The notes: generated by a model from the letters alone, not told the origin. Shown: positions 1 through 5,924, counted from the first letter of the stretch. The stretch: DNA of 6,657 nucleotides from Sphingomonas sp. (GCA_019747165.1 JAIERC010000435.1:1-6657); one strand, 5' to 3'. Program-made: numbers and translations.

Positions 1-5
1 GACCA

Positions 6-59
6 TTAGCAGCCGGACTTGAACACAGACTGAAATGGCGCGGTAAACGGGGCGTTCAT
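6..59 (-). CDS. 17-aa micro-ORF ending in Cys, interlocked with both neighbouring frames
   Basis: This short frame encodes MNAPFTAPFQSVFKSGC. Its ATG (59-57) overlaps the TGA of the upstream 75-aa ORF as ATGA. Its TAA (8-6) overlaps a further ATG (6-4) as TAATG; that next frame reads Met-Val and leaves the window at position 1. A good ribosome-binding site, GGAG (69-66), lies 6 nt before the ATG, whereas the following ATG has no obvious site of its own. Translation of this peptide could therefore set translation of the next gene. The peptide is mildly basic with one Cys at its C-terminus, and I see no signal peptide or known motif. It could be a coupling or leader peptide, a precursor of a modified peptide, or chance. 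I do not recognise it and claim no function. Confidence 0.35.
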   Translation of the reverse strand: MNAPFTAPFQSVFKSGC

Positions 60-283
60 TCCTGTCTCCAGCGGCAAATCAACATTGCCATTGCGCGATT
101 GAACGCACCGTGCGCCGGTCGCAGCAAATCTTCGGGCTTTGCCTGGATGCCGGAATAGGCGCTGATCAATGCCGTCGGGCTGTTGGCCTGGCGGGCAGCA
201 ATGCCGACCAGCAGCACCGCTAAATCGCCCGGCATGGCCATGGCTGTGCCGTCAGGCTCGAACCGCGAAAAACTCAAATCCAC
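56..283 (-). CDS. Unrecognised 75-aa protein, GTG start
   Basis: I do not recognise this protein. The frame opens with GTG at 283-281 and no ATG is available upstream before an in-frame stop at 358-356. The start is uncertain: no clear Shine-Dalgarno precedes the GTG, and internal ATGs occur at residues 15 and 17. The middle (about residues 18-32) is hydrophobic and Ala/Leu-rich, followed by a mixed amphipathic stretch and a basic C-terminus (ICRWRQE). It may be a small helical cytoplasmic protein. Third codon positions are moderately GC-rich, which supports real coding. Its stop overlaps the ATG of the 17-aa frame as ATGA, so it would head a minus-strand operon whose main gene lies beyond the window edge. 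It is divergent from mnmA. The main alternative is a spurious open frame. Confidence 0.4.
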   Translation of the reverse strand: MDLSFSRFEPDGTAMAMPGDLAVLLVGIAARQANSPTALISAYSGIQAKPEDLLRPAHGAFNRAMAMLICRWRQE

Positions 284-431
284 AAAAACACTTTCACAAA
301 ACGACTGAATTGATTGGCGCAGGTTTAGCTTGCGGGTCTGAAGGTCAGGTAAAGCTTAGGGCTGAGGTGAAAATTTTTATCGCCGCCGCGTCGCTTTGCA
401 TCGGCACGGTCAAGCGCCTATCTGCGCGGCG
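284..431. promoter_or_regulatory. Divergent intergenic region between the small-ORF cluster and mnmA
   Basis: These 148 bp separate leftward and rightward genes and must hold promoters for both. It is the most AT-rich stretch nearby, with an A/T run at 371-380 (AAATTTTTAT) and another around 284-300. I could not find a convincing -35/-10 pair with 16-18 bp spacing on either strand, so no promoter is placed. A TTG at 396, in frame with mnmA, falls inside it and is a less likely alternative start. Confidence 0.35.
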
Positions 432-1538
432 ATGATCGACGGTGAATTTCAGTTGAACCCTGGGGCCAAAGGCCAGCGAATCGTCGTCGCCATGTCCGGC
501 GGCGTCGATAGTTCAGTCGTGGCGGCGCTGGCCGTGCGGACCGGTGCCGAAGTGATCGGGGTGACGCTCCAGCTTTACGATCACGGCGAAGCGGTTGGCC
601 GGGCGGGCAGTTGTTGCGCGGGCCGCGATATTCGCGATGCGCGCGCCGTGTGTGATCGGCTGGGCATCGCCCATTATGTCTTCGATCATGAAAGCAGCTT
701 TCGCGCGTCGGTGATCGACGATTTCGCGGACGAATATCTCGCAGGGCGCACCCCCATTCCTTGCATCAAATGCAATATGGGCCCGAAATTCACCGATTTG
801 TTCAAGCTGGCACGCGATCTGGGCGCGGATTGCCTGGCGACGGGCCATTATGTGCGTCGGGTGGCGGGGCCGCTTGGTGCTGAACTTCACCGTGCAGTCG
901 ATCCGGCGCGCGACCAGAGCTATTTTCTATTCGCGACCACGGCGGCTCAGCTCGATTATCTGCGCTTTCCGCTTGGCGGCATGCCCAAGGCGCGCGTGCG
1001 GGAAATTGCAGCGGAGGTTGGCCTGGGTGTTGCCACCAAGCCCGACAGCCAGGATATCTGCTTCGTCCCCGATGGCGATTACGCCAGCCTGGTCAAGAAG
1101 CTCCGGCCCGATGCCGATAGCAGCGGTGAGATTGTTGACGAAGGCGGGCGCGTGCTCGGCCAGCATAAGGGCATGATCCACTTTACCGTCGGCCAGCGAC
1201 GCGGGCTCGAAATCGGCGGCACGCCGGAGCCGCTCTATGTGATTCGGCTTGAACCGGCGACGAAGCGGGTGGTTGTCGGGCCGAAAAGGGCGTTGGCGGT
1301 AAGCGCAGCGCGGCTGACGGACATCAACTGGATTGGTGGCGATCATGCAGGGCCAGTCACCGCCAAGGTCCGCTCGCTCGCCAAGCCGGTGCCGGCGATG
1401 TTGATTGATGGCCGGGTGGTGTTCGACATGCCCGAATATGGCGTCGCGCCGGGCCAGGCGGCGGTGCTCTATGCCGGTGAGCGGGTGCTGGGTGGCGGCT
1501 GGATCGCTGAGACTGAACGGGCGCTGGTGACCGCTTAG
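432..1538 (+). CDS. mnmA: tRNA-uridine 2-sulfurtransferase MnmA
   Basis: MnmA puts the 2-thio group on wobble uridine 34 of the tRNAs for Lys, Glu and Gln. It adenylates the base and then transfers sulfur from a cysteine persulfide; it acts in the cytoplasm. From the ATG at 432 the product is 368 aa, normal for the family. Visible motifs are the PP-loop SGGVDSS (residues 22-28), PIPCIKCN (108-115) carrying the likely nucleophile Cys114, TGHYVRR (137-143), DQSYFLF (161-167), and SQDICFV (206-212) carrying the second catalytic cysteine, Cys210. E. coli has Asp99 three residues before its nucleophile Cys102; here that position is Cys111, a variation I believe is usual in alphaproteobacteria. ATG 432 is chosen because it gives a normal N-terminus; an in-frame TTG at 396 would add 12 residues. 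Neither start has a strong ribosome-binding site. The TAG overlaps the stop of the convergent gene. Confidence 0.96.
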   Translation: MIDGEFQLNPGAKGQRIVVAMSGGVDSSVVAALAVRTGAEVIGVTLQLYDHGEAVGRAGSCCAGRDIRDARAVCDRLGIAHYVFDHESSFRASVIDDFADEYLAGRTPIPCIKCNMGPKFTDLFKLARDLGADCLATGHYVRRVAGPLGAELHRAVDPARDQSYFLFATTAAQLDYLRFPLGGMPKARVREIAAEVGLGVATKPDSQDICFVPDGDYASLVKKLRPDADSSGEIVDEGGRVLGQHKGMIHFTVGQRRGLEIGGTPEPLYVIRLEPATKRVVVGPKRALAVSAARLTDINWIGGDHAGPVTAKVRSLAKPVPAMLIDGRVVFDMPEYGVAPGQAAVLYAGERVLGGGWIAETERALVTA

Positions 1539-1553
1539 GGCTTTTTCAGCGGT
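1530..1553. terminator. 6-bp inverted repeat spanning the mnmA / 108-aa gene stop overlap
   Basis: ACCGCT (1530-1535) and AGCGGT (1548-1553) are perfect inverted arms around a 12-nt loop that contains the overlapping stop codons and a T5 run (1542-1546). The position suits a two-way terminator, but no U-tract follows either arm and the stem is short for its loop. It could equally be chance. The case rests on location, not strength. Confidence 0.2.
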
Positions 1554-1861
1554 TCCGGTTGGCATCCCAGCAACGGATCGAACCGCACCGATCGGCTGGC
1601 GATCCAGGGTACTGATGCCGTCACTGTCTTGGTCGCCGGATCGTCGCTCAATTGGATTCGTTCCATGCCGGGCTCGAAATCCTTGTAGCAACTGCCCAGC
1701 GGGCGATTGCCGATATAGCGGCAGGCACAGGCAACGCGGGCGCCATAGCCAACCCCGAGTTCAAGCTGTGGTTGGAGCGCTCTGACATAAAGCCAGGCGG
1801 CGAACAGGGCGGCGATGATCAGCACAAGGCCGATCGGCAGCATAAGGCGTCTTGCGTTCAT
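1535..1861 (-). CDS. Membrane-anchored cysteine-containing protein, like a stand-alone N-terminal region of serine hydrolases
   Basis: The protein is 108 aa. It starts with MNARR, then one hydrophobic helix at about residues 7-28, then a roughly 80-residue domain that should lie in the periplasm. Four cysteines (45, 47, 58, 100) sit in that domain, enough for two disulfides. The pattern GYGARVACACRYI ... DFEPGM ... VTASVPWIASRSVRFDPLLGC resembles, from memory, the N-terminal stretch found before the catalytic domain in many proteobacterial COG1680-type serine hydrolases (GYxAKxxCSxxFVSGR ... VTA ... YRxGLGC). Here it is a separate gene, head-to-head with a hydrolase that lacks this stretch. 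It may bind, anchor or regulate that enzyme; this is inference. The frame stays open upstream to 2053, but that part runs antisense through the hydrolase 5' end, so ATG 1861 is preferred. The ribosome-binding site is weak. Confidence 0.75.
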   Translation of the reverse strand: MNARRLMLPIGLVLIIAALFAAWLYVRALQPQLELGVGYGARVACACRYIGNRPLGSCYKDFEPGMERIQLSDDPATKTVTASVPWIASRSVRFDPLLGCQPEPLKKP

Positions 1862-1868
1862 CGTCGTC

Positions 1869-1880
1869 CAGCCTAGGCTG
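1869..1880. repeat. 12-bp perfect palindrome in the 24-bp divergent gap
   Basis: CAGCCTAGGCTG is its own reverse complement and lies almost exactly midway between the divergent start codons at 1861 and 1886. It could be an operator shared by both genes. It also holds the AGG (1875-1877) that may serve as ribosome-binding site for the rightward gene. By simple counting, one or two perfect 12-bp palindromes are expected by chance in a window of this size, so only the position argues for function. Confidence 0.25.
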
Positions 1881-1885
1881 TGCCC

Positions 1886-2959
1886 ATGAAAATAAAAAGC
1901 CTTGTTCTCGCCGGGGTCGCCGGTCTGCTTGGTGCAGGTGCCAGCCTGGCGCTGTCGGCCGATGCCGGCCCGCTCAAACCCCTTTTCGCCGCCAATCAGG
2001 CCGAGGCGCGCGCCGCGATCCTGATTGAGGACGGGCGGGTGATCGCGAAACATTATGCGCCCGGCTATTCGGATGCGAATCGCTTCATCAGCTGGTCAAT
2101 GGCGAAAACGATCACTGCGATGCTGGTTGGCGAATTGGTTGCGGACGGCAAATTGCAGCTCGATGCACCGGCGCCGATTGCCGAATGGCAAAAGCCCGGC
2201 GATCCACGCGGCAAGATCACGCTGCGGCACTTGCTTAATATGGCGTCGGGGCTGGAACATACCGAAGAAGGCCAGCCGGTCGAAAAATCGGATACCAATC
2301 AGGTGCTGTTCGTCAGCGGCACGGCGAATATGGCCGCACGCGCGATTGCCCAGCCGCTGGAGGCAAAACCGGGCGAAAAGTTCGAATATAGCTCGCTCAC
2401 CACGATCATCTTGTCGGAAATCATCACCCGGACGCTCACCGACAGCCGCGATCCACGCGTGCGCGCGCAAACCTATCGCGATTTCGAATATGCCCGGCTG
2501 TTTACGCCCGCTGGTGTCACCACCGCCTTTCCCGAATTCGACGGGGCAGGCACGCAAATCGGCGGCTCGCTGATCCATATGTCGCTGGAGGACTTCGGCC
2601 GGCTCGGCGGGTTGCTGCACGAAGGCAAGGCGCTGGACGGCACGCAGGTGATCGCCCCTGAATGGCTTGCCTTCATGAAGCAATCATCCCCGACTGATCC
2701 CGAATATGGCGGGCAATTATGGCTGAACCGCCCCGGCGCGCCCGATGGCAGCCCTTCGCTGTTCCCGGAAAAAGGGGTGCCGTCTTTGGTGTCGATGAAC
2801 GGCCATCTCGGCCAATATGTTATGGCGTTTGATGGCAAGGGGGCTGACGGCAAACCACACCGCTATGTGCTGGTCCGGCTTGGCAAGACACAGGATGGCA
2901 ATCGCCGCCCGGTGATCGATCAGATGGGGAATATTGCCGCGAGCCTGACCAAATCCTGA
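1886..2959 (+). CDS. Exported serine hydrolase, beta-lactamase fold (COG1680 / NylB-like)
   Basis: This is a serine hydrolase of the class C beta-lactamase / family VIII esterase / 6-aminohexanoate-dimer hydrolase group. It has 357 aa from ATG 1886; a GTG two codons earlier at 1880 is the alternative. Residues 1-25 read as a signal peptide (Lys2 and Lys4, a hydrophobic core, then ALSA before DAG), so the enzyme should be periplasmic. Catalytic motifs are SMAK (71-74, nucleophile Ser71 and base Lys74), YSS (168-170, the YxN position) and GHLGQ (306-310), which replaces KTG. LRHLLNMASGL (113-123) and WL-plus-Pro around 279-283 also fit the family. SMAK with GHxGQ suggests ester or amide hydrolysis rather than beta-lactam resistance; the substrate cannot be told. 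It is divergent from the 108-aa gene, and a DCC protein follows 61 bp downstream on the same strand. Confidence 0.88.
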   Translation: MKIKSLVLAGVAGLLGAGASLALSADAGPLKPLFAANQAEARAAILIEDGRVIAKHYAPGYSDANRFISWSMAKTITAMLVGELVADGKLQLDAPAPIAEWQKPGDPRGKITLRHLLNMASGLEHTEEGQPVEKSDTNQVLFVSGTANMAARAIAQPLEAKPGEKFEYSSLTTIILSEIITRTLTDSRDPRVRAQTYRDFEYARLFTPAGVTTAFPEFDGAGTQIGGSLIHMSLEDFGRLGGLLHEGKALDGTQVIAPEWLAFMKQSSPTDPEYGGQLWLNRPGAPDGSPSLFPEKGVPSLVSMNGHLGQYVMAFDGKGADGKPHRYVLVRLGKTQDGNRRPVIDQMGNIAASLTKS

Positions 2960-3020
2960 TTGCCGAACACGGGATTTAGTCCAGCATGACGGCGCTGCCG
3001 CCTGAGTGCATAGCAGTGCA

Positions 3021-3377
3021 ATGGAAAAGCTTACGGTCTGGTTCGACGGCGGTTGCCCGCTGTGCAGGCGCGAAATCGGGCTGATGCGGCGGCTCGACCG
3101 GGGCGGGGCGATTGCGTTTGTCGATGTCAGCACCGGCGAGTCGGCGTGCCCAGTTGATCGAGATGCCCTGCTGGCCCGTTTCCATGCGCGCGAAAATGGT
3201 GTGATGCTGTCGGGCGCGGCGGCCTTTGCCGCGATGTGGCGCGCCATCCCGCTGCTCCGCCCGATCGGCCTGGCGGCGCGAAACCACTATGTGCTGGGCG
3301 GTCTGGAATGGCTGTACCGGCGGTTTCTGGTGATCCGCCCGGCGCTGCAGTCACTGGCCGGCGCGCGCAGCCATTAG
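3021..3377 (+). CDS. DCC-family (DUF393) thiol-disulfide oxidoreductase-like protein
   Basis: The product is 118 aa, within the usual size of DUF393/DCC proteins, named for the Asp-Cys-Cys motif. Here it is D9-G-G-C12-P-L-C15, a thioredoxin-like CxxC directly after a beta strand (LTVWFD), followed by a helix with REIGLMRRLD. No signal peptide is visible, so a cytoplasmic redox role is likely, though the family's substrates are poorly known. ATG 3021 places the motif at the expected distance from the N-terminus; a GTG at 3006 would add five residues. Neither start has a recognisable ribosome-binding site. The 61-bp gap after the serine hydrolase shows no clear promoter or terminator, so the two may share a transcript. 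The TAG overlaps the stop of the convergent PhzF gene. Confidence 0.85.
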   Translation: MEKLTVWFDGGCPLCRREIGLMRRLDRGGAIAFVDVSTGESACPVDRDALLARFHARENGVMLSGAAAFAAMWRAIPLLRPIGLAARNHYVLGGLEWLYRRFLVIRPALQSLAGARSH

Positions 3378-4186
3378 AGTAGAAACATGCCTTCCATCAC
3401 CGTCACGCAGCGGCCACCCAGGATGACGTGGTCGCCATCCAGTCGGCACGCGATATAGCCGCCGCGCGCGCTAGCCTGATAGGCGGTAAAGCTGTCGCGA
3501 CCCAGCCGTTTGGCCCAATAGGGCGTCATCACGGCATGCGCTGACCCCGTCACCGGGTCTTCGGGAATGTCATAATAAGGCGTGAACACCCGGCTGATCA
3601 CATCGGTGGAATCGCCCGGTGCGGTGACGACCGCGACCAGCTTGCCAAGCGCCGCCAGCGCGCGCTGATCAGGCTTTAGCGCGCGAATCTTATCGGCGCT
3701 GTCGAGCACGATCAGCGCATAGCCCGTTTCAAACCACAAAGTTTCGATTGCCCGGCCGGCACCGATCGCCGCAACGATATCGGGCAGGGGCGTCGGTGTG
3801 GGCCCCCAGGCGGGCAGGGCCATGCGATAGCCGTCGCCATCGCGCTCAACCCAGAGGATACCCGCCTGACGCGTCCGGAACGTGACCCGCACCAGCGCGG
3901 AATCGCGCTCCAGCAGATAATGGCCGCTGGCAATCGTGGCATGGCCGCAAAGCGCGACTTCAGCGGCGGGCGTGAACCAGCGCAGTTCGTAATCCGCAGC
4001 ACCGCTCGCATCGGGCACCAGAAATGCCGTTTCGCTCAGATTGTTTTCCCCCGCGATCGCCAGCAACACGTCATCGCTCAGCCAGGCATCAAGCGGCATG
4101 ACAGCCGCCGGATTGCCAGTGAACGGCGCATCGGCAAAGGCGTCGATCTGGGTAATCGGCAGGCGGATTCGGGATGGCGCGGTCAC
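3374..4186 (-). CDS. PhzF-family isomerase/epimerase
   Basis: This is a 270-aa member of the PhzF family, two-lobed with the diaminopimelate-epimerase fold. PhzF itself isomerises trans-2,3-dihydro-3-hydroxyanthranilate in phenazine synthesis, but most members, and probably this one, have unknown substrates; no phenazine genes are nearby. Motifs seen are GNPAAV (24-29), NLSETAF (49-55) with the likely catalytic Glu52, CGHAT (80-84), EDPVTGSAH (209-217) and QASARGG (237-243). These cover both lobes, and the protein looks complete and cytoplasmic. The GTG start (4186) overlaps the TGA of the CDF gene as GTGA. An AAGGA (4200-4196) lies 9 nt upstream, so translation is probably coupled. It is the last gene of the operon and its TAA overlaps the DCC gene stop. 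Confidence 0.92.
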   Translation of the reverse strand: MTAPSRIRLPITQIDAFADAPFTGNPAAVMPLDAWLSDDVLLAIAGENNLSETAFLVPDASGAADYELRWFTPAAEVALCGHATIASGHYLLERDSALVRVTFRTRQAGILWVERDGDGYRMALPAWGPTPTPLPDIVAAIGAGRAIETLWFETGYALIVLDSADKIRALKPDQRALAALGKLVAVVTAPGDSTDVISRVFTPYYDIPEDPVTGSAHAVMTPYWAKRLGRDSFTAYQASARGGYIACRLDGDHVILGGRCVTVMEGMFLL

Positions 4187-5160
4187 GGTTGGACGTCCTT
4201 CAGCTTGGCCATTTCATCGGCTTCGACCAGATCGTTGCCGGGGTGATCAACCTGGCCGTCCGGGTCGATATGAATCAGCACTTCGGTGCCCGGAAATTCC
4301 TGCGCCAGGCTGTGTTCGATCCGGTCGGTCACGTCATGCGCCTCGGCAATGGTCATGGCCGGGTCCATCCAGATGTGAAATTGGACGAAATCGGTCGCGC
4401 CGCTGGTGCGGGTCCGCAAATCGTGGAGGCCCTTTAGTTCGGGATGGCGGCCGGCAACCTCGACAAAGCGCCGGCGCTTTTCGGGTGGCCATTCCTTGTC
4501 CATCAACTGATCGATCGCGGCGCTGGAGGCGCGCCAGGCGCCCCAAAGCAGCCAAGCCGCAATCGCAATGCCAAATATGGGATCGGCACCTGTGACCCCC
4601 AGATATTGATCAAGCACGAGGGCAGCAATCACGGCTACGTTCAACAACACGTCCGACTGATAATGGACATGGTCCGCGCCGATCGCGACAGAGCCGGTGT
4701 GGGCGATGACGTGGCGCTGATAGGCGAGCAGGCCGATAGTAATGACAATGGCAATCACCGATGCGCCAATGCCCAGTTCGGCATCTGCCGTGACCTGGCG
4801 CGCCACCAATCGATCAACCGCGCGACCAAAGATGGCAAAGGCGGATACCGCGATCATGGCGACCTGGAACAAGGCAACCAGCGCCTCTGCCTTGCCATGG
4901 CCGAAGCGGTGATCGTGATCGGCCGGCTGCGCGGCCAGCCGCACCCCAAACAACGTCATCATCGAGGCAACCAGATCAAGCCCAGTATCGGCAAGCGACC
5001 CAAGCATCGCCACCGACCCGGTATGCCAGGCAGCATAGCCCTTGATCGCCATCAACACTGCCGCGGCCGTCACGCTGGCGGTGGCAGCCCGGGTAGTTAG
5101 GGTGCTGCTGGCGTGATGGTGCGCGGCGCGGGCGTGATGATGGTTGTGCCCGTCGTTCAC
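4183..5160 (-). CDS. Cation diffusion facilitator (FieF-like Zn/Fe efflux transporter)
   Basis: This inner-membrane CDF antiporter exports divalent metal, probably Zn2+ or Fe2+, in exchange for protons. From GTG 5160 it has 325 aa. The N-terminus is His-rich (HNHHH at 5-9, HHH at 14-16). The transport-site residues match FieF: Asp58 and Asp62 in LADTGLD, and His166 and Asp170 in HYQSD. The DHRFGHGKAEAL stretch (83-94) is characteristic of the family. The C-terminal cytoplasmic domain keeps the metal-binding pattern: His246 in LHDLRTR, His262, His275, and His297/Asp299 in IHIDP. The GTG overlaps the pdxH TGA as GTGA, with AAGGG-rich sequence (5178-5171) about 10 nt upstream. A TTG at 5184 would add eight residues and is less likely. 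It is the middle gene of pdxH-CDF-phzF. Confidence 0.94.
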   Translation of the reverse strand: MNDGHNHHHARAAHHHASSTLTTRAATASVTAAAVLMAIKGYAAWHTGSVAMLGSLADTGLDLVASMMTLFGVRLAAQPADHDHRFGHGKAEALVALFQVAMIAVSAFAIFGRAVDRLVARQVTADAELGIGASVIAIVITIGLLAYQRHVIAHTGSVAIGADHVHYQSDVLLNVAVIAALVLDQYLGVTGADPIFGIAIAAWLLWGAWRASSAAIDQLMDKEWPPEKRRRFVEVAGRHPELKGLHDLRTRTSGATDFVQFHIWMDPAMTIAEAHDVTDRIEHSLAQEFPGTEVLIHIDPDGQVDHPGNDLVEADEMAKLKDVQP

Positions 5161-5735
5161 GGGTATAACATCCCTTCCGTCCAACCATCGCCGCTTTTGG
5201 TAAACACGCGGCGTTCGTGCAACCGATGTTCACGGTCCTGCCAGAATTCGATCGTCTGCGGGGCAACGCGATAGCCAGACCAATGTGGCGGCCGCGGGAC
5301 ATCGCCACCGTCAAACCGGGCCTTCATCGCCGCAAAGCGTGTTTCGAAGGTCGCGCGACTATCCAACGGGCGCGACTGATCGGACGCCCAAGCACCCAGT
5401 TGCGAATCACGGCTGCGGCTGGCGAAATAGGCGTCGGCCTCCGCTGCGCTGACCGTGGAAACCAATCCTTCGACCCGAACCTGTCGGCGCAGCGATTTCC
5501 AGTGAAACAGTAATGCCGCCTGGGGATTGGCGGCAAGGTCGGTCGCCTTTCGGCCTTCCTGATTGGTATAAAAGATAAATCCGTCCGGGCCATGCCCCTT
5601 CAGCAGGACCATCCGCAGCCCCAACCGGCCTTCGGCATTACTGGTCGCAAGGGCCATGGCGTTTGAATCGTTGACTTCGCTGGTGCGCGCTTCGGCATAC
5701 CAGCTGTCGAAAAGGTCAAATGGATTGGTGGTCAT
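5157..5735 (-). CDS. pdxH: Pyridoxamine/pyridoxine 5'-phosphate oxidase PdxH
   Basis: PdxH is an FMN enzyme that oxidises PNP or PMP with O2 to pyridoxal 5'-phosphate, the last step of vitamin B6 synthesis and salvage; it is cytoplasmic and homodimeric. The product has 192 aa. Signatures are RMVLLKG (41-47) and FYTN (55-58) for FMN, QVRVEG (85-90), SRSRDSQLGAWAS (106-118), PPHWSGYRV (149-157), EFWQ (163-166) and RLHER (171-175). The C-terminus is GMLYP where E. coli-type enzymes end in RLAP. ATG 5735 follows AAGGA (5746-5742) by 6 nt, a strong start. It is the first gene of the minus-strand operon and is divergent from the ATP-grasp gene. No CDF or PhzF partner is needed for its activity, so the shared operon says little about its role. 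Confidence 0.95.
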   Translation of the reverse strand: MTTNPFDLFDSWYAEARTSEVNDSNAMALATSNAEGRLGLRMVLLKGHGPDGFIFYTNQEGRKATDLAANPQAALLFHWKSLRRQVRVEGLVSTVSAAEADAYFASRSRDSQLGAWASDQSRPLDSRATFETRFAAMKARFDGGDVPRPPHWSGYRVAPQTIEFWQDREHRLHERRVFTKSGDGWTEGMLYP

Positions 5736-5924
5736 GCACCGTCCTTATAGGCTCTGCCTAGTTCCGTCACCTTTGAACCAAGGGGGTGATACCCATGGCG
5801 ACGCGCTTGGTTGTTGCACGGCAGCATCGATTGTGGTGACCATGCGCGAACACAGTAGGCAGGGCGAATCATTGGCGGCAGTTGAACGATTATTGCTGCA
5901 AGCGCGCAGGAGCCAGACAAGCTG
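5736..5924. promoter_or_regulatory. Divergent intergenic region between pdxH and the ATP-grasp gene
   Basis: This 189-bp gap must carry the pdxH promoter and probably the ATP-grasp promoter. No convincing -35/-10 pair is visible. TATAAG on the minus strand (5749-5744) resembles a -10 box, but it is too close to the pdxH start: transcription from it would remove the AAGGA site. A 27-codon frame (ATG 5842, stop 5923-5925, overlapping the next ATG as TGATG) lies in it without a good ribosome-binding site. Confidence 0.35.
5748..5760. repeat. TAGGC-N3-GCCTA inverted repeat just upstream of the pdxH ribosome-binding site
   Basis: The arms TAGGC (5748-5752) and GCCTA (5756-5760) are perfect, with a 3-nt spacer. 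In pdxH mRNA they would form a small hairpin ending 1 nt before the AAGGA. A third TAGGC occurs at 5856-5860 in the same gap. The arms are short, so this may be an operator half-site pair, a weak leader hairpin or chance. Confidence 0.2.

Noticed and set aside
396..431. TTG start extending MnmA by 12 residues
   Set aside because: ATG 432 gives a normal MnmA N-terminus with the PP-loop at residue 22. The added residues match nothing, and there is no better ribosome-binding site.
927..1691. Long open frame on the minus strand (254 codons) across mnmA
   Set aside because: It lies antisense to a clear mnmA, has no recognisable motif, and is the kind of open antisense frame that GC-rich codon bias creates.
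2096..2683. 195-codon minus-strand frame inside the serine hydrolase
   Set aside because: The plus strand encodes the complete hydrolase with catalytic motifs; the antisense product has no family features.
2960..3020. Terminator between the serine hydrolase and the DCC gene
   Set aside because: The only pairing seen is GGCG-CTGC-CGCC with a 4-bp stem and no T-run, too weak to call.
4444..5100. 218-codon plus-strand frame opposite the CDF gene
   Set aside because: Low-complexity His/Gly/Arg-rich translation typical of a shadow frame; the minus strand has all CDF metal-site residues.
5744..5749. TATAAG as a -10 box for pdxH
   Set aside because: Transcription would begin within or after the ribosome-binding site AAGGA, and no matching -35 is present.
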